From Candidatus Rokuibacteriota bacterium (GTDB lineage Bacteria > Methylomirabilota > Methylomirabilia > Rokubacteriales > CSP1-6): a stretch of DNA of 7,469 nucleotides. The notes beneath the pieces were generated by a model that ran no database searches, had not been told where the DNA came from, and worked only from the letters and a program-made list of their open reading frames with translations. The DNA lies in NCBI GenBank assembly GCA_003221595.1, contig QHSM01000025.1:1-7469 (forward strand), read 5' to 3'. Below, piece after piece: positions 6,500-7,469 of the stretch. Positions within the stretch are counted from its first letter, which is position 1; every line of letters begins with the position of its first letter. Made by a program: the position numbers and the translations under genes.

Positions 6500-6521
6500 C
6501 CACACGGAGGGAGACCACACC

Positions 6522-7469
6522 ATGGCGAAGCTGACGCGCGAGGACGTGCTGAAGAAGGCCGAAGAGCTCAAGAACTGGGGCAAGTGGGGGCCGGACGACG
6601 AGCTCGGGGTTCTCAACTACGTGACGCCCGAGGACATCGTGAGCGCGGCGCGGCTGATCAAGCGGGGCAAGGTGTTCCGGCTCGGCCTGAGCCTGGACGA
6701 GAACGGGCCGCAGCGCGGGATCTTCGGCGGACGCTGGAACCCCATGCACCAGATGCTGGCGACCGGCACCGACGCGGTGGCCGGCAAGCACGACGTCACG
6801 CCGGGTCTCCGGTACGCGGACGACGCGATCAACCTGCCGACCCAGGCCGCGACCCAGTGGGACGCGCTGGCCCACGTGTTCCTCGGCGAGAAGATGTGGA
6901 ACGGGTACCCCGCCACGCTCGTCGACAGCCGGGGCGCCCACAAGAACGGCATCGAGAATTTCGCGAGCAAGATGGTGGGGCGCGGCGTGCTGCTCGACGT
7001 GGCCCGCTGGAAGGGCGTCCCGTTCCTGGCCGACGGCTACGGCATCACGGTCGCCGACCTCGACGGCACGGCGCGGGCGCAGGGCGTCAGCGTGCGGCGC
7101 GCCGACTTCGTGATCATCCGCACCGGTCAGATGGAGGATCGGCTCGCGCGCGACGACTGGGGCGGCTACGCGGGCGGCGACGCGCCGGGCCTGGCGTTCG
7201 AGACGCTCGACTGGATCCACGGCAAGCAGATCGCGGCGATCTGCAGCGACACCTGGGGGATCGAGGTGCGACCCAACGCGAGCGGGCCGGACGTCTTCCA
7301 GCCCTGGCACTGGGTCACGATCCCGGCAATCGGGATCGTGCACGGGGAGATCTTCTATCTGAAAGAGCTCGCCGAGGACTGCGCCGCCGACCGGGTCTAC
7401 GAGTTCTTCCTCTGCGCGCCGCCCCTGGTGATCACCCGCGGGACGGGCTCGCCGATCAACCCGCAGGCG
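6522..7469 (+). CDS. Cyclase-family (kynurenine formamidase-like) metal hydrolase, C-terminus cut by window edge
   Basis: 316 residues are open from the ATG at 6522 to the last base without a stop. GGAGG (6506-6510) lies 11 bases upstream of the start. The protein belongs to the cyclase superfamily (Pfam Cyclase, including KynB-type arylformamidases and polyketide cyclase-like enzymes), metal-dependent hydrolases acting on amides, lactones or similar bonds. Seen in order: NWGKWGPDDELGVLNYVTPE (18-37), the metal-site region QAATQWDALAH (108-118), GRGVLLDVARWKG (153-165), DFVIIRTGQM (195-204), and PWHWVTIPAIGIVHGEIF (261-278), whose H263 and E276 fit the second half of the metal site. The canonical HxxTHxDxxxH reads QxxTQxDxxxH here. 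The ending TGSPINPQA resembles the usual family C-terminus, so only a few residues should be missing. Divergent from the LivK-like gene. Family is firm; substrate is unknown. Confidence 0.9.
   Translation, partial: MAKLTREDVLKKAEELKNWGKWGPDDELGVLNYVTPEDIVSAARLIKRGKVFRLGLSLDENGPQRGIFGGRWNPMHQMLATGTDAVAGKHDVTPGLRYADDAINLPTQAATQWDALAHVFLGEKMWNGYPATLVDSRGAHKNGIENFASKMVGRGVLLDVARWKGVPFLADGYGITVADLDGTARAQGVSVRRADFVIIRTGQMEDRLARDDWGGYAGGDAPGLAFETLDWIHGKQIAAICSDTWGIEVRPNASGPDVFQPWHWVTIPAIGIVHGEIFYLKELAEDCAADRVYEFFLCAPPLVITRGTGSPINPQA

Noticed and set aside
6387..7343. A 318-codon leftward open frame opposite the cyclase gene
   Set aside because: The plus strand gives a continuous cyclase-family protein from an SD-supported ATG to the window edge; the leftward product is a shadow.
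1..7469. CRISPR arrays, tRNA or rRNA genes, transposase genes, tandem repeats
   Set aside because: Looked for on both strands and none seen; nearly all bases are accounted for by the six genes and short intergenic regions.

Overview
The window is about 7.5 kb of dense, GC-rich bacterial DNA carrying six protein-coding genes, two of them cut by the window edges. The GC content and strongly GC-biased third codon positions leave long spurious frames opposite every real gene. Classical Shine-Dalgarno (SD) sites, non-ATG starts (GTG, TTG), Sec signal peptides and several solute-binding proteins beside catabolic enzymes point to a Gram-negative-type heterotroph. This gene mix is common in soil and sediment lineages such as Candidatus Rokubacteria/Methylomirabilota, or in some high-GC proteobacteria. 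The lineage is a guess from style; no marker gene is present. No RNA gene, insertion sequence, CRISPR array or integrase was seen.

Layout, left to right. Bases 3255 to 1 hold a leftward operon: a UbiD-family decarboxylase (TTG start), 35 bp, a family 5 (peptide/opine-type) extracellular solute-binding protein (GTG start), 1 bp, then the N-terminus of a DppB-type permease running off the left edge. A 92-bp divergent region (3256-3347) separates this from a rightward thiamine diphosphate-dependent enzyme of the acetolactate synthase/benzoylformate decarboxylase superfamily (3348-5132). That gene converges, with 10 bp between stops, on a leftward branched-chain-amino-acid-type (LivK-like) solute-binding protein (6390-5143). 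A second divergent region of 131 bp (6391-6521) leads to a rightward cyclase-family (kynurenine-formamidase-like) metal hydrolase that is open to the right edge and lacks only its stop and probably a few residues.

Taken together this looks like a catabolic and uptake neighbourhood. Two unrelated periplasmic binding proteins (one with its permease) would capture small organic solutes. A prenylated-FMN-type decarboxylase, a ThDP-dependent C-C bond enzyme and a cyclase-type hydrolase would process carboxylated, possibly aromatic or keto-acid, substrates. No substrate can be assigned from sequence alone, and I do not see evidence for a wholly new system. The most unusual structural signal is in the leader of the LivK-like gene: a perfect 8-bp GC-rich hairpin (6390-6415) whose 10-nt loop is the Shine-Dalgarno sequence and whose 3' arm ends on the A of the AUG. 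Other points are atypical metal-ligand positions in the UbiD and cyclase proteins, a 12-bp perfect palindrome upstream of the cyclase gene, and a C-terminal CxxC in the LivK-like protein.
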